Source: SUP05 sp964577715
Lineage (GTDB): Bacteria; Pseudomonadota; Gammaproteobacteria; PS1; Pseudothioglobaceae
Assembly (NCBI GenBank): GCA_964577715.1
Contig: CAZOAA010000055.1
Span: forward strand, 1-6,256
Direction: 5' to 3'
Length of the DNA: 6,256 nucleotides
Positions within the stretch are counted from its first letter, which is position 1. Every line of letters begins with the position of its first letter. The notes under the pieces are model-generated. The model saw only the letters and a list, made by a program, of their open reading frames with translations. It did no database searches and was not told where the DNA came from. The position numbers were made by a program, and so were the translations under genes. Below are positions 6,099-6,256 of this stretch, piece after piece.

Positions 6099-6110
6099 GT
6101 GTGGGCACTC
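6099..6110 (+). promoter_or_regulatory. boxC element of the rRNA leader
   Basis: GTGTGGGCACTC, identical to the block I recall downstream of boxA in E. coli rRNA leaders. It is 15 bases past boxA. Conservation supports the leader identity; its own function is less well defined than that of boxA. Confidence 0.75.
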
Positions 6111-6227
6111 GTACATTAAATTGTGCAAGTGCACATAAAAAACTAAAGCAATTAAGCTTTTAAAAAAATTGAACGCAAAGCGCATTTATTTTATAAATGT
6201 TGCCAATGTTCTAAAAAGTCAAAGATT

Positions 6228-6256
6228 GAACTGAAGAGTTTGATCCTGGCTCAGAT
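6228..6256 (+). rRNA. rrs: 16S ribosomal RNA, 5' end only
   Basis: GAACTGAAGAGTTTGATCCT begins at 6228 and continues GGCTCAGAT, the conserved bacterial 16S 5' end that includes the universal 27F region. The start is set by aligning GAAGAGTTTGATC with E. coli 16S, whose position 1 falls on 6228; the mature end could be off by a base or two. Only 29 bases are present, too few to place the organism. It is co-directional with the gshA-to-rhodanese cluster. Confidence 0.97.

Larger units (their letters stand above)
6028..6227 (+). other. Transcribed leader of the rRNA operon (pre-16S 5' region)
   Basis: About 200 bases between the predicted transcription start and the mature 16S end, with no reading frame of note. 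It carries a boxB-position hairpin, boxA and boxC, then three small stem-loops: TGTGC-AAGT-GCACA at 6122-6135, AAAGC/GCTTT at 6145-6160, and CATTTAT/ATAAATG at 6183-6199. Part of the last 100 bases should pair with sequence beyond the 16S 3' end to form the RNase III processing stem, but that partner is outside the window. Confidence 0.75.

Noticed and set aside
6169..6197. TTGAAC and TATAAA with 17-bp spacing, a possible second rRNA promoter
   Set aside because: It would start about 25 bases before the mature 16S end, downstream of boxA and boxC, so its transcript would lack antitermination and processing sequences. The -10 overlaps an AT-only hairpin, and such matches are expected by chance in this composition.

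Overview
The window reads as part of the chromosome of an AT-rich gammaproteobacterium. The glutathione synthetase-pathway enzyme is the gammaproteobacterial GshA type, the first gene looks like the MutT/ThiE-like fusion known from Gammaproteobacteria, and the rRNA leader carries the boxB-boxA-boxC order seen in Escherichia coli. The low GC, the NarX/NarL-type regulator pair and the rhodanese next to a ribosomal RNA operon would suit the marine sulfur-oxidiser group that includes SUP05 (Thioglobus) and the clam and mussel symbionts. That placement is from memory and gene content only; the 16S gene that would settle it is cut after 29 bases.

Layout. Positions 1-425 (minus strand) hold the 5' part of a Nudix hydrolase gene that runs off the left edge just as a second, ThiE-like domain seems to begin. 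A 37-bp divergent gap separates it from a plus-strand cluster of five complete genes: gshA (463-2040), mnmE (2033-3376), a NarX-like sensor kinase (3377-4861), a NarL-like response regulator (4858-5487) and a single-domain rhodanese (5489-5950). The junctions are an 8-base overlap, a zero gap, a 4-base ATGA overlap and a 1-base gap, so the five genes are almost certainly one transcription unit. From 5951 to 6227 lies the control region and transcribed leader of a ribosomal RNA operon: an AT-rich upstream segment with a perfect 14-bp palindrome, a strong promoter with a GC-rich discriminator, a hairpin in the boxB position, boxA, boxC and several small hairpins. The 16S rRNA begins at about 6228 and is cut by the window end.

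How the parts fit. GshA makes gamma-glutamylcysteine, the first step to glutathione. MnmE, with MnmG, modifies the wobble uridine of certain tRNAs. The kinase and regulator form a two-component system of the nitrate/nitrite-responsive NarX-NarL family, but this kinase has no periplasmic ligand domain and carries a four-cysteine cluster in its cytoplasmic GAF region, which points to an internal redox, iron-sulfur or gas signal. The rhodanese handles sulfane sulfur, for which glutathione persulfide is a known substrate in the family. A thiol/redox/sulfur theme is therefore plausible for the cluster, but it is inference. I see no mobile element, CRISPR array, tRNA or clearly undescribed multi-gene system. 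The most unusual items are the kinase architecture, the tightly packed mixed-function operon and the palindrome centred about 60 bp upstream of the predicted rRNA start.
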